Source: Globodera rostochiensis | Taxonomy: Eukaryota; Nematoda; Chromadorea; Rhabditida; Heteroderidae | DNA length: 64,000 nucleotides | Assembly: GCA_018350325.1 (NCBI GenBank) | Contig: JAEVLN010000003.1 | Coordinates: 4,915,758-4,979,757 of the forward strand | Direction: 5' to 3' | Part shown: in pieces, positions 21,276 through 34,200 of the stretch | Position numbering within the stretch: the stretch's first letter is position 1 | How the letters are laid out: each line of letters opens with the position of its first letter | The notes under the pieces: generated by a model | What the model was told of the DNA's origin: nothing | The model's database searches: none | The model's input: only the letters and a program-made list of their open reading frames with translations | Program-made: the position numbers and the translations under genes

Positions 21276-24200
21276 TTACTAAATTTCGGTGATGAAAAGA
21301 ATCATTTTGTTTTTGCTATAAATTTTTAAAATATGGCAAAATCGCTTACCTTTTTGACGAATCGGCATCACCTTGAAGTGTTGTCTGCATCGAGCACCAC
21401 CCCTGCAACAGCATTCACGTTCACAGCCGTCAAGCGTCTGTACTGCCTAAACGATTGTCTAAAAATGGCATTTAAAAAATTCCGGACCTAAGACACAAAC
21501 CTCAACTTTGCAAATCAAAATTTTTATTGCAGACCCACCAATTCCTTTGGTTTGTTGCTGTTAGATTGTCATGTATAACGGCACCTAGAAGGACAAAAAG
21601 ATTAAGACGCGAAGCTGACGCGTCGTATTTGTTGTTATTAGTATAGTTCGTAGGGAATAAACAGCTCGGTGTGTATTCGATTCGATGCAAATTTCGATGC
21701 CGCATAAGAATTGTATTTTATCTTATTTTACATTTTCCACGTGTAATCCTCTGCCAAACTCTGTTTAGTTGGATTCTATGAATTTAATGGATTATGGAAT
21801 CAGAAATGAATAGGTAATTGAAAGTGGAATTCCGGGGCCAAGAAGTCTTATTGATTGAGCATGAATTCATTTTTGAATTCCTGACCAGAATTAAATTGAC
21901 TTTGGATTTAACCCCTACGTTTGTTGAATCTTTAATCAAGCGAAAGCTAATCAATTCGCTTTTTTCAAAAAAGATATAGCTTAAAACGTGTGAAAATCGC
22001 CTTTCTCGTGCCAGTACCAAAAAGTTATAATGTTTCAAACACGTCGGCGCCAAACTAAGCCGCGCCAAACCCGGAAAATGAAATGACAACGGTTTCTATT
22101 TGCGAGAAAATAGGGGAGAATGTTTGTCAACTGTTGACAACAAACAGGGGAAGCACTCAAAAAAGAAGGGAATGGAATGGAACAGACTATGAAGGGGAAA
22201 ATATTGGAAAAGTGAAGACTGATGCATTTGGCTAGAGTGGGCCGTCTATTTATGCGATAAAAAATAGGCGGTACCTGAGAGCACACGCACGCGTGCCATG
22301 TTGTCACGCGCTGATTGGCTGCAGAGCGCCCTGCAATTCGACGATGCGTGCGGCGAACCTGAAAATGCGTTAATTTGATTCAACTTAATAGACCTTTGTG
22401 CTTATGAGACGCTTATAAAAATTGCGTTCTCCTTTTTGTCTTCATCAAATTGTTGTTTCTTGTCAATATCGATGAAGTATTAACTATGGCAGAATAATTT
22501 ATATAAATAATACAGCGAAAAAATGAACAAAATAAATAAAACAATGAGCCAATGATTCGATAAGAATCTAAAAAGTCCACCAGAACTGATAAAATGCATC
22601 GACCGTCTTTTTCAAGACTAAAATTTTTTGTTTAAAGTTTGGCCTAAGGTTTGTTACAATTTTGCTTATTTACTACAAACCTGATAAAATTGTTTAAACA
22701 AATGGAAAATAAATCCAAGAAAGCAAAAAAAATTTAGGTTTAAAAATTTGCGAGACTTTTCTTTAAATTTTAGTCTACAAACAAAGAATTATAAATGATA
22801 TTTAACCGTTATTAATGAACATAAATTTACTTAAAGACATAAAGTTGGGATTATCTTTTAAATTGAATGGGCGTTTTTTGTGACTAAAAACGGGGGGGGG
22901 GAGGGATAGGCATTCACTTTTGGGAATTAATCTCTCTTTTTATCAGAAATTTAAATGTTTTATCTACTCCCAGCAAAATGGCGACCCAGAGAATTGTGAG
23001 AAAGGATTTCAAAAGTTACGGTTAATAATAAATCGAATTGATAAATAATTATTTTTTGAGTGAATTTAATGCATTTTTATGAAAATATGTCTTCTATCGT
23101 AATCAAAAAGCGATGATATAAATTTAAACTATTTAATTAGCCCAAAAAGTCCAATAATTAGGGGTGCTTAAACCACCGGTTTGGGTACCCGGTTATCGGT
23201 TAACCGGGATTTGAAGACCCGGTTTCCGGTTTCGCAACCTTAACCGTTACTCCAACCCTACTTTTCATTATATTTTGAATTTCTGTAGGGGTTTTTATTT
23301 TTGGATCAAATGGGAAAACAAGATTAATTTGAATAAATGCCACTATGGTCTCAATGAACCCTCCGATCAATCCGCTGCTGCGTGTTAAGCTCAAAAATGG
23401 CGCCTTTTCGCGTAAAAATGTTTCAATTTGGAGCAATTTTTTAATGCCATAAATGCCTATTTTGGCACTTTTGGACGTTTAGTGCCTATTTTAGGCGCCC
23501 ATTTCAAGATTTTTAGGGATCCATAGCAGGGCGGACGTGATTAAAAAAAATCCATGACGCATAATCCGTGATCACGGGCCCCAAAAAAGCGGGAATTCCG
23601 GATGTCCGGAAAGCCGAAATTCGGTTACATCACTGGTGTAGACCAGGGATGCGCTCTGGTCGACTTTTTAAAAACCAGAAAACAGAATTCTGGTGCCCAA
23701 AACGACCAGAATCCATGATCACGCCCTGCCCTGATCCCTAAAGATAAGCCTTTGCTGTTTCTTTGACATTTGTGCACAATAAAGGTCAGCAGAGAATTCA
23801 GTTGACAAATGATGTCGCTTTTTGCATTCATTGAATTTGTGGGGGGGGGGGCAAAACGTCGACCCCAGCAAATGGCGATTAGTGGGGGGGATGTGGGGAA
23901 GGCCGATGTCTCTGGCGGGCGGGGCGATGTTCACCCTCCCCCCCGCACATTTTTAGTCAATTTTAATAACCAAATTGGCATTTTAGTCAAGCCGGGAAGT
24001 TCGTTCTCCTTGCTCATTATGATGCCCCCGATCGATCCCCGACAGTCCCCGAATCCGATAATTTGTTCTTCCCGAGCCTAACCCTGGTCGGGGAAAATTT
24101 ATACCCCGAAAGAATGCATTTTTTTGACTATTCTAAAAAGGATTAAATTTTATTATTTAAGATACATTGTATATTTGAAATTTATGGTTTTATTTTGCCA

Positions 24201-24765
24201 ATAATTTCACCTTTTTTTTTAAACTCAAAAACGGGAGAAAAATAAAAGGGTCATTGCAATTCAAATTGGGAGGGGGGTCAGAGAAGCATCTGATCATTCC
24301 ACATGGTCTCATCCGTTTGGTGACAAAGCTGATCACCGGATATTGATCATTTCCAAAAATGTCTGATCACTTAAGCAAAAACATTATTGTGACATTGCTG
24401 ATTTTTTGAAAATCTCAACTAGCAATCTATGTAGATGGAAAGCTCTATTTAAAGATTAAGATTAAGAACCTTTAAACCTATACGGATTTTGTGGAGGGAT
24501 TCAAGACTTTGAAAAATGCAGATTTTATGTTGATAAAATTATAAATTTTTTCTTATTTGACTATATCAAAGTTTCTTGGTATCATTCGAAAGCACTATGT
24601 CTGTAGATGATTTATATAAAAGAAAAGACGAATCGGTTAGCTTACGCTTGATAAAAGGTTCAACTAACGGAAAGCTTCAGAATGATATCAATTTTGTTGG
24701 ATTTGCTTTCCTAATGACAGAGTTATGACCAGGGCAGCAATATCTGCGGATTTTTCCATTTTTAG
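21276..24765. other. Long stretch without a supported gene
   Basis: No exons with supporting motifs were found on either strand. Noted contents: G-runs near 22890-22910 and 23839-23848, a CCGGTT-rich patch (23170-23235), and a TTTAGGCGCC-containing AT-rich stretch near 23490. Short reading frames exist but overlap on both strands. Confidence 0.4.
23170..23235. repeat. CCGGTT-rich patch
   Basis: Repeated CCGGTT/AACCGG words (ACCACCGGTTTGGGTACC, CGGTTATCGGTTAACCGG, CCCGGTTTCCGGTTT) form a short irregular tandem with palindromic pieces such as CGGTTAACCG. Confidence 0.6.
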
Positions 24766-25349
24766 ATAGGGTACGTTGATCCAAAATTACTCTCGTCGCC
24801 TAACTCTCTCTTTTTATCACACTATTTCTTCAAAAAATAAAAATATTCAAAAAAGTAAAATAAAATAATTTTTAGATGGGGTGCGTTGATCCCAAATTAC
24901 TCTCGTCGCCTAACTCTCTCTTTTTATCACACTATTTCTTCAAAAAATAAAAATATTCAAAAAAGTAAAATAAAATAATTTTTAGATGGGGTGCGTTGAT
25001 CCCAAATTACTCTCGTCGCCTAACTCTCTCTTTTTATCACACTATTTCTTCAAAAAATAAAATTTTCAGAAATTAAACCAAAACAATTTTTAGATGGGGT
25101 GCATTCATGTCCAAATTACTCTCGCCGCCTGACTCTCTCTTTTTAGCACACTATTTCTTCAAAAAATAAAATTTAGAAATTAAACCAAAACAATTTTTAG
25201 ATGGGGTGCATTCATGTCCAAATTACTCTCGCCGCCTGACTCTCTCTTTTTATCACACTATTTCTTCAAAAAATAAATAAACAAAAAAGTAAAATAAAAT
25301 AAAATAATTTTTAGATGGGGTGCGTTGATCCCAAATTACTCTCGTCGCC
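24766..25349. repeat. Satellite array 3, opposite orientation
   Basis: Five to six monomers of the same satellite, reverse-complemented relative to arrays 1, 2 and 4. Each has TTTTTAGATGGGGTGCGTTG or ...GCATTCATGTCC, ATTACTCTCG(T/C)CGCC and CACTATTTCTTC. Two monomers resemble array 4 (TTCATGTCC, CGCCGCC); the others form a distinct subtype (TTGATCCC, CGTCGCC). Confidence 0.93.
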
Positions 25350-26295
25350 TACAACTTATAAATAATGTTGGCAAGTGGCAAATACTGTATGCTTCGCTTT
25401 ATATTAAACCGATTTCAGCCTAAAAATGGAAAAAAGTTGCGAATTCAATTCAAACGATTGGGTCTTTCGCCACACTGTTCACAAATGCCATGCAGGGCTG
25501 CCTTTTTTCGAAATTAAATTCCGAAAGGACAAAAGGGCACGAGGTTAATGCTTCCGGGTTCGGACAAATTTATTTTAATTATTTTCAAGTGCAAGACTTT
25601 GCTGCCCGGACGCAATTGCCCAAATGTCGCCTTCCCAAAACTGGATTGAGGCAGAAGAGCCCGGCACAGACATTATCATTTTTGCGCGTTTCCAATGGAT
25701 ACTGTCACAATTGAGCTGACTTATGAGACGGGTAAGGAATGTGTTCGGCTTTTTGGGTATTTTTGGTTATCCGGAATCGAACAGAGAATTTCGGTTAGGT
25801 GTCTTAACGAACACCTAAACTTATATACTTTGTATGTTCTGGAACCACAACGCCAATAAGAAAGTAAAATGATAAATTAGAAGAAAAAGCTATAATTGGT
25901 TTGGGTTTTGTTTAATTGACTTTCCAATTGGCAAAAATTGTATGTTTTGTTACTGTTTATGAAACATTACCTTATGCTGAGAAGAATTGTTGGGCTTGGG
26001 AAAATTTACCAATGACGCAGCTAAATCAATGAAAAAAATTTTAAATGGTGCGAAAATTGTGCCATCGGATCAATGTCAAGATCCTCGCAATCTATTTATT
26101 AAACAAAGGAATCCTGGAGTAAAAGTTTTATGCCGTGGCGGTACATGTCCTCGAAGCAAAGTCCCATTTTCTTGTGGAAAAATCTTTGGCTATTACGCAG
26201 TGGTAAATTGTTTAAAATTTTGTAAAATATGAGTCGGGGGTGCGCTGCCGTGTCCATTTTTAAAACATGAAATGCTGAATCAAAAAATGATGGAC

Positions 26296-27549
26296 TACCG
26301 TAATACTGTTTTAATTCCACCGGCGACATTATTTTTCAACCCCCTCAGAAAGGGCGAATTATTAGAGGTGGTGGCATTATTAGAGGTGGCGTCATTAATT
26401 TTCAAATTGTTTGGCGATATGTTCATCTATCATAAAAATTCCTCACTCGCCCTGAGATGATCAGTATTCATATATGCACCAACTCAAAAATAAACTTCTC
26501 ACCTTCCTCTCAGAAGTTAAGGTGGATGCAGGAATACAATTTCCGTGACCCTTGAAAGCTGCCAAATGCAAAGCAGTAAACCCATGCTTATCAAAGTTAT
26601 GGCGTGAGTGAAAGTGCCGCTTATAAAACTATAAAAGGGGTAAAAGGTACCTTAATCAAGCACCTAGATTTTGCACCAGAAAACCAAATTTTTTGAAGCA
26701 AAGTTATTGAAGCAGCGTTATTTAATAAATAAAATATAAAACAGCATATACTTGGTTTCGTAACAACAAAGGAAAGGCGTAGCCTCATCAGGGAAAGATG
26801 GCTACTAAAAGAAGAAATCAAAAATTGCGCCCATAGAGAGGCAGCTTCCTGGTCTTTTGGAAGATGGGCATCTCCTGCAAAGATGGTTGCATAGCGCCAA
26901 AGAGATAGCGCTAATCTGTCCAGCAAGTGTAGCAATAGAACTACAGATACTGTTAACTTTATCGTTTTGGAATAGTCTCAAGCAAGTAGCTACCTCTAAA
27001 CACCTAACAGGCATAGTGGTCATCATGGTTGCTTGTGGATTAAGTACCAATATTATAGAAGTAACTTGGAAAGCTTACCTAAAGGAGGCTTTCCCTACAC
27101 CCTCTGCCTACCAAAATACTGCTTTGATTAAGGAAAGTATTTTAACCCATTTAGAAGCTTTGAAAAGTAAATCCACGGAAACTTTACTACAAGAACGCAT
27201 TTTTTCCACACAATTTCCATACCTCCGGTGGCGAAAATTTTTTTTGAGAAAAAAACCATATGGTACCCTTAAAAACCAACTTTTTCGAAAAAATTCCTTA
27301 ACTTAAGAAAAATGCAATAAAATCCAAAAATGCACCCCAAAATTTCAAAGCGAAAGATGGTGAATTATTTTCTTTAAAACAGTCATAGTTTAAGTATCCA
27401 TTTTCCCCGTTACTCATCAAATTTTACCCAATGGAAGAGAAATGATAAATTTGGATTCGTAATGTTAAATGGAGGCGACATTATTTTCCAACCCCCTCAG
27501 AAAGGGCGACATTATTACAGGGAGTGGAATTAAAACAGTATATACGGTA
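26296..27549. mobile_element. TIR DNA transposon-like element, TACCGTA termini
   Basis: Left end TACCGTAATACTGTTTTAAT, then TCCACC. The right end, read inward, is TACCGTATATACTGTTTTAA, then TTCCAC. The repeats are about 25 bp with a two-base indel, and both ends carry a TA. A subterminal block (GGCGACATTATTTTTCAACC, CCCTCAGAAAGGGCGA) occurs in direct orientation near both ends. The 1.25-kb size and the ends suit a Tc1/mariner- or pogo-like cut-and-paste element (inference). Its only sizeable reading frame, 26857-27306, does not show a DDE triad that I can recognise. Confidence 0.65.
26857..27306 (+). CDS. Uncharacterised 149-codon frame inside the TIR element
   Basis: The open frame begins MEDGHLLQRWLHSAKEIA, has a hydrophobic centre (LTGIVVIMVACGL) and a lysine-rich C-terminus. 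Same-frame codons continue upstream without a clear start (PIERQLPGLL). Word use differs from neighbouring nematode exons, with fewer homopolymers until 27230. The family was not recognised; it may be a transposase fragment, or DNA captured from a bacterium. The frame may be non-functional. Confidence 0.25.
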   Translation: MEDGHLLQRWLHSAKEIALICPASVAIELQILLTLSFWNSLKQVATSKHLTGIVVIMVACGLSTNIIEVTWKAYLKEAFPTPSAYQNTALIKESILTHLEALKSKSTETLLQERIFSTQFPYLRWRKFFLRKKPYGTLKNQLFRKNSLT

Positions 27550-27628
27550 TGTGAATCGCACCTCTGATATGCATTAATTACTTGTCTTCAGTTAATTTTA
27601 TATATAAATTTTATTATAAATTTTGTAG

Positions 27629-27914
27629 GTTAACGGTCGCACCACCAATAAAATTAACATCATGATTGAATGCTTCGTAAGTCATTTTTATTGTTACAAT
27701 TTTGAGTGATTAAATGTAATATTTATAGAAACGCGAAGACCCAACGAGCTACTGGGGCTATTGGGAGGACAAGGAACAGGACCCAATTCACATTGATGAT
27801 ATCCAATGTGTGAAACCATTTATGCCAAAATTCAAAAGCACGAATGTTGAGAACTCGCATCAAAATCTAAATGGGACCATTGGGCACGTGCGTCTTAAGT
27901 ATAAATCGCCATAA
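27629..27914 (+). CDS. Last two exons of an unidentified gene
   Basis: Exon 27629-27676 lies between a TTTTGTAG acceptor and a TTC/GTAAGT donor. Exon 27729-27914 follows a TTTATAG acceptor and ends CCATAA. Both are phase 0 and together encode VNGRTTNKINIMIECFKRED, then PTSYWGYWEDKEQDPIHIDD and a short basic tail (HVRLKYKSP). Clean splice sites and frame make a real gene likely. Upstream exons may lie beyond the TIR element, which would then be intronic. The product was not recognised. Confidence 0.5.
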
Positions 27915-28204
27915 TTCAGCTCCGTTCACATCCATAACAATTTATTTGTGTTTAACCTCTCTGTGTATTGTTTTTAAAACGTATCTTTTTGATGTTTAAA
28001 TGTTTTTTGTATTTTTTATCAAATCCGATCTTAAATGCTATTTGGTAATTGATTTTTCGACCAAATTTCGAAATTGTAAACTTTTTGAATTTCTATATCA
28101 TTAATAAATTTTGCATTTAAACGGACGTCAAAGCATCACTTAGATTTCTCCCAATTTCTGAACCGTTTTAAAACCGGTTTAAATATTACAAATAGTGCTC
28201 GGGT

Positions 28205-31200
28205 CAGGCGGCTAGAGTAATTTGGACATGAACGCACCCCATCTAAAAATTGTTTTGGTTTAATTTCTAAATTTTATTTTTTGAAGAAATAGTGTTCTAA
28301 GAGTCAGGCGGCGAGAGTAATTTGGACATGAACGCACCCCATCTAAAAATTGTTTTGGTTTAATTTCTAAAAATTTTATTTTTTGAAGAAATAGTGTGCT
28401 AAAAAGAGAGAGTCAGGCGGCGAGAGTAATTAGGACATGAACGGACCCCATCTAAAAATTGTTTTGGTTTAATTTCTAAATTTTATTTTTTGAAGAAATA
28501 GTGTTCTAAAAAGAGAGAGTCAGGCGGCGAGAGTAATTTGGACATGAACGCACCTCATCTAAAAATTGTTTTGGTTTAATTTCTGAAAATATTATTTTTT
28601 GAAGAAATAGTGTGCTAAAAAGAGAGAGTCAGGCGGCGAGAGTAATTTGGACATGAATGCACCCCATCTAAAAATTGTTTTGGTTTAATTTCTGAAAATT
28701 TTATTTTTTGAAGAAATAGTGTGCTAAAAAGAGAGAGTCAGGCGGCGAGAGTAATTAGGACATGAACGGACCCCATCTAAAAATTGTTTTGGTTTAATTT
28801 CTAAATTTTATTTTTTGAAGAAATAGTGTTCTAAAAGAGAGAGTCAGGCGGCGAGAGTAATTTTGACATGAACGCACCCCATCTAAAAATTGTTTTGGTT
28901 TAATTTCTAAAAATTTTATTTTTTGAAGAAATAGTGTGCTAAAAAGAGAGAGTCAGGCGGCGAGAGTAATTAGGACATGAACGGACCCCATCTAAAAATT
29001 GTTTTGGTTTAATTTCTAAATTTTATTTTTTGAAGAAATAGTGTTCTAAAAGAGAGAGTCAGGCGGCGAGAGTAATTTGGACATGAACGCACCCCATCTA
29101 AAAATTGTTTTAGTTTAATTTCTGAAAATTTTATTTTTTGAAGAAATAGTGTGCTAAAAAGAGAGAGTCAGGCGGCGAGAGTAATTAGGACATGAACGGA
29201 CTCCATCTAAAAATTGTTTTGGTTTAATTTCTAAATTTTATTTTTTGAAGAAATAGTGTTCTAAAAAGAGAGAGTCAGGCGGCGAGAGTAATTTGGACAT
29301 GAACGCACCTCATCTAAAAATTGTTTTGGTTTAATTTCTGAAAATTTTATTTTTTGAAGAAATAGTGTGCTAAAAAGAGAGAGTCAGGCGGCGAGAGTAA
29401 TTAGGACATGAACGGACCCCATCTAAAAATTGTTTTGGTTTAATTTCTGAAAATTTTATTTTTTGAAGAAATAGTGTGCTAAAAAGAGAGAGTCAGGCGG
29501 CGAGAGTAATTAGGACATGAACGGACCCCATCTAAAAATTGTTTTGGTTTAATTTCTAAATTTTATTTTTTGAAGAAATAGTGTTCTAAAAAGAGAGAGT
29601 CAGGCGGCGAGAGTAATTTGGACATGAACGCACCTCATCTAAAAATTGTTTTGGTTTAATTTCTGAAAATTTTATTTTTTGAAGAAATAGTGTGCTAAAA
29701 AGAGAGAGTCAGGCGGCGAGAGTAATTAGGACATGAACGGACCCCATCTAAAAATTGTTTTGGTTTAATTTCTGAAAATTTTATTTTTTGAAGAAATAGT
29801 GTGCTAAAAAGAGAGAGTCAGGCGGCGAGAGTAATTAGGACATGAACGGACTCCATCTAAAAATTGTTTTGGTTTAATTTCTGAAAATATTATTTTTTGA
29901 AGAAATAGTGTGCTAAAAAGAGAGAGTCAGGCGGCGAGAGTAATTTGGACATGAATGCACCCCATCTAAAAATTGTTTTGGTTTAATTTCTGAAAATTTT
30001 ATTTTTTGAAGAAATAGTGTGCTAAAAAGAGAGAGTCAGGCGGCGAGAGTAATTAGGACATGAACGGACCCCATCTAAAAATTGTTTTGGTTTAATTTCT
30101 AAATTTTATTTTTTGAAGAAATAGTGTTCTAAAAGAGAGAGTCAGGCGGCGAGAGTAATTAGGACATGAACGGACCCCATCTAAAAATTGTTTTGGTTTA
30201 ATTTCTGAAAATTTTATTTTTTGAAGAAATAGTGTGCTAAAAAGAGAGAGTCAGGCGGCGAGAGTAATTAGGACATGAACGGACCCCATCTAAAAATTGT
30301 TTTGGTTTAATTTCTAAATTTTATTTTTTGAAGAAATAGTGTTCTAAAAAGAGAGAGTCAGGCGGCGAGAGTAATTTGGACATGAACGCACCCCATCTAA
30401 AAATTGTTTTGGTTTAATTTCTGAAAATTTTATTTTTTGAAGAAATAGTGTGCTAAAAAGAGAGAGTCAGGCGGCGAGAGTAATTAGGACATGAACGGAC
30501 CCCATCTAAAAATTGTTTTGGTTTAATTTCTGAAAATTTTATTTTTTGAAGAAATAGTGTGCTAAAGAGAGAGTCAGGCGGCGAGAGTAGTAAGGACATG
30601 AACGCACCCCATAAAATTGTTTTGGTTTAATTTCTGAAAATTTTATTTTTTGAAGAAATAGTGTGCTAAAAAGAGAGAGTCAGGCGGCGAGAGTAATTTG
30701 GACATGAACGCACCCCATCTAAAAATTGTTTTGGTTTAATTTCTAAAAAAATTTTATTTTTTGAAGAAATAGTGCTAAAAAGAGAGAGTCAGGCGGCGAG
30801 AGTAATTGGACATGAACGGCACCCCATCTAATTGTTTTGGTTTAATTTCTGAAAATTTTATTTTTTGAAGAAATAGTGTGCTAAAAAGAGAGAGTCAGGC
30901 GGCGAGAGTAATTTGGACATGAACGCACCCCATCTAAAAATTGTTTTGGTTTAATTTCTGAAAATTTTATTTTTTGAAGAAATAGTGTGCTAAAAAGAGA
31001 GAGTCAGGCGGCGAGAGTAATTAGGACATGAACGGACCCCATCTAAAAATTGTTTTGGTTTAATTTCTAAATTTTATTTTTTGAAGAAATAGTGTTCTAA
31101 AAAGAGAGAGTCAGGCGGCGAGAGTAATTAGGACATGAACGCACCCCATCTAAAAATTGTTTTGGTTTAATTTCTGAAAATTTTATTTTTTGAAGAAATA

Positions 31201-34200
31201 GTGTGCTAAAAAGAGAGAGTCAGGCGGCGAGAATAATTTGCACATGAACGCACCCCATCTAAAAATTGTTTTGGTTTAATTTCTGAAAATTTTATTTTTT
31301 GAAGAAATAGTGTGCTAAAAAGAGAGAGTCAGGCGGCGAGAGTAATTATTAGGACATGAACGACCCCATAAAAATTGTTTTGGTTTAATTTCTAAAATTT
31401 TATTTTTTGAAGAAATAGTGTGCTAAAGAGAGAGTCAGGCGGCGAGAGTAATTAGGACATGAACGCACCCCATCTAAAAATTGTTGGTTTAATTTCTGAA
31501 AATTTATTTTTTGAAGAAATAGTGTGCTAAAAAGAGAGAGTCGCGGCGAGAGTAATTAGGACATGAACGCACCCCATCTAAAAATTGTTTTGGTTTAATT
31601 TAAAATTTTATTTTTTGAAGAAATAGTGTGCTAAGAGAGAGTCAGGCGGCGAGAGTAATTAGGACATGAACGGACCCCATCTAAAAATTGTTTTGGTTTA
31701 ATTTCTGAAAATTTTATTTTTTGAAGAAATAGTGTGCTAAAAAGAGAGAGTCAGGCGGCGAGAGTAATTAGGACATGAACGCACCCCATCTAAAAATTGT
31801 TTTTGTTTAATTTCTGAAAATATTATTTTTTGAAGAAATAGTGTGCTAAAAAGAGAGAGTCAGGCGGCGAGAGTAATTAGGACATGAACGGACCACCCTC
31901 TAAAAATTGTTTTGGTTTAATTTCTAAAATTTTATTTTTTGAAGAAATAGTGTGCTAAAGAGAGAGTCAGGCGGCGAGAGTAATTTAGGACATGAACGCA
32001 CCCCATCTAAAAATTTTTGGTTTAATTTCTGAAAATTTTATTTTTTGAAGAAATAGTGTGCTAAAAAGAGAGTCAGGCGGCGAGAGTAATTTGGACATGA
32101 ACGGCACCCCATCTAAAAATTGTTTTGGTTATTTCTGAAAATTTATTTTTTGAAGAAATAGTGTGCTAAAAAGAGAGAGTCAGGCGGCGAGTAATTTGGA
32201 CATGAACGCACCCCATCTAAAAATTGTTTTGGTTTAATTTCTAAAATTATTTTTTGAAGAAATAGTGTGCTAAAAAGAGAGAGTCAGGCGGCGAGAGTAA
32301 TTTGCATGAACGCACCCCATCTAAAAATTGTTTTGGTTTAATTTCTAAAATTTTATTTGTTGGAATAGTGTTCTAAAAGAGAGAGTCAGGCGGCGAGAGT
32401 AATTTGGACATGAACGCACCCCATCTAAAAATTGTTTTGGTTTAATTTCTGAAAATTTTATTTTTTGAAGAAATAGTGTGCTAAAAAGAGAGAGTCAGGC
32501 GGCGAGAGTAATTTGGACATGAACGCACCCCATCTAAAAATTGTTTTGGTTTAATTTCTGAAAATTTTATTTTTTGAAGAAATAGTGTGGTGCTAAAAAG
32601 AGAGTCAGGCGGCGAGAGTAATTATGGACATGAACGGACCCCATCTAAAAATTGTTTTGGTAATTTCTAAAATTTATTTTTTGAAGAAATAGTGTGCTAA
32701 AAGAGGTCAGGCGGCGAGAGTAATTTGGACATGAACGGACCCCATCTAAAATTTTTTTGGTTTAATTTCTTAAAATTTTATTTTTTGAAGAAATAGTGTG
32801 CTAAAAAGAGAGAGTCAGGCGGCGAGAGTAATTAGGACATGAACGGACCCCATCTAAAAATTGTTTTGGTTTAATTTCTGAAAATTTTATTTTTTGATGA
32901 AATAGTGTGCTAAAAAGAGAGAGTCAGGCGGCGAGAGTAATTTGGACATGAACGCACCCCATCTAAAAATTGTTTTGGTTTAATTTCTAAAAATTTTATT
33001 TTTTGAAGAAATAGTGTGCTAAAAAGAGAGAGTCAGGCGGCGAGAGTAATTAGGACATGAACGGACCCCATCTAAAAATTGTTTTGGTTTAATTTCTAAA
33101 TTTTATTTTTTGAAGAAATAGTGTGCTAAAAAGAGAGAGTCAGGCGGCGAGAGTAATTTGGACATGAATGCACCCCATCTAAAAATTGTTTTGGTTTAAT
33201 TTCTAAATTTTATTTTTTGAAGAAATAGTGTTCTAAAAGAGAGAGTCAGGCGGCGAGAGTAATTTGGACATGAACGCACCCCATCTAAAAATTGTTTTGG
33301 TTTAATTTCTGAAAATATTATTTTTTGAAGAAAAAGTGGGCTAAAAAAAAGAGGTAGGCCGGCGGGGGTAATAAGGACATGAAGGACCCCATCTAAAAAT
33401 TGTTTTGGTTTAATTTCTGAAAATTTTATTTTTTGAAGAAATAGTGTGCTAAAAAGAGAGAGTCAGGCGGCGAGAGTAATTAGGACATGAACGCACCCCA
33501 TCTAAAAATTGTTTTGGTTTAATTTCTGAAAATTTTATTTTTTGAAGAAATAGTGTGCTAAAAAGAGAGAGTCAGGCGGCGAGAGTAATTAGGACATGAA
33601 CGGACCCCATCTAAAAATTGTTTTGGTTTAATTTCTGAAAATTTTATTTTTTGAAGAAATAGTGTGCTAAAAAGAGAGAGTCAGGCGGCGAGAGTAATTT
33701 GGACATGAACGGACCCCATCTAAAAATTGTTTTGGTTTAATTTCTGAAAATATTATTTTTTGAAGAAATAGTGTGCTAAAAAGAGAGAGTCAGGCGGCGA
33801 GAGTAATTTGGACATGAACGCACCCCATCTAAAAATTGTTTTGGTTTAATTTCTGAAAATTTTATTTTTTGAAGAAATAGTGTTCTAAAAGAGAGAGTCA
33901 GGCGGCGAGAGTAATTTGGACATGAACGCACCCCATCTAAAAATTGTTTTGGTTTAATTTCTAAAAATTTTATTTTTTGAAGAAATAGTGTGCTAAAAAG
34001 AGAGAGTCAGGCGGCGAGAGTAATTAGGACATGAACGCACCCCATCTAAAAATTGTTTTGGTTTAATTTCTTAAATTTTATTTTTTTATGAAGAAAGTGT
34101 TCTAAAAGAGAGAGTCAGGCGGCGAGAGTAATTTGGACATGAACGCACCCCATCAAAATTGTTTTGGTTTAATTTCTAAAATTTTATTTTTTGAAGAAAT

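Noticed and set aside
25490..25714. 74-codon frame (MQGCLFSKLNSER...)
   Set aside because: Might be a 5' exon of the gene ending at 27914, but frames change within it and no donor in frame was found.
25987..26232. 81-codon frame with CRGGTCPRSK
   Set aside because: Open on both strands; no family recognised and no matching exon in phase.
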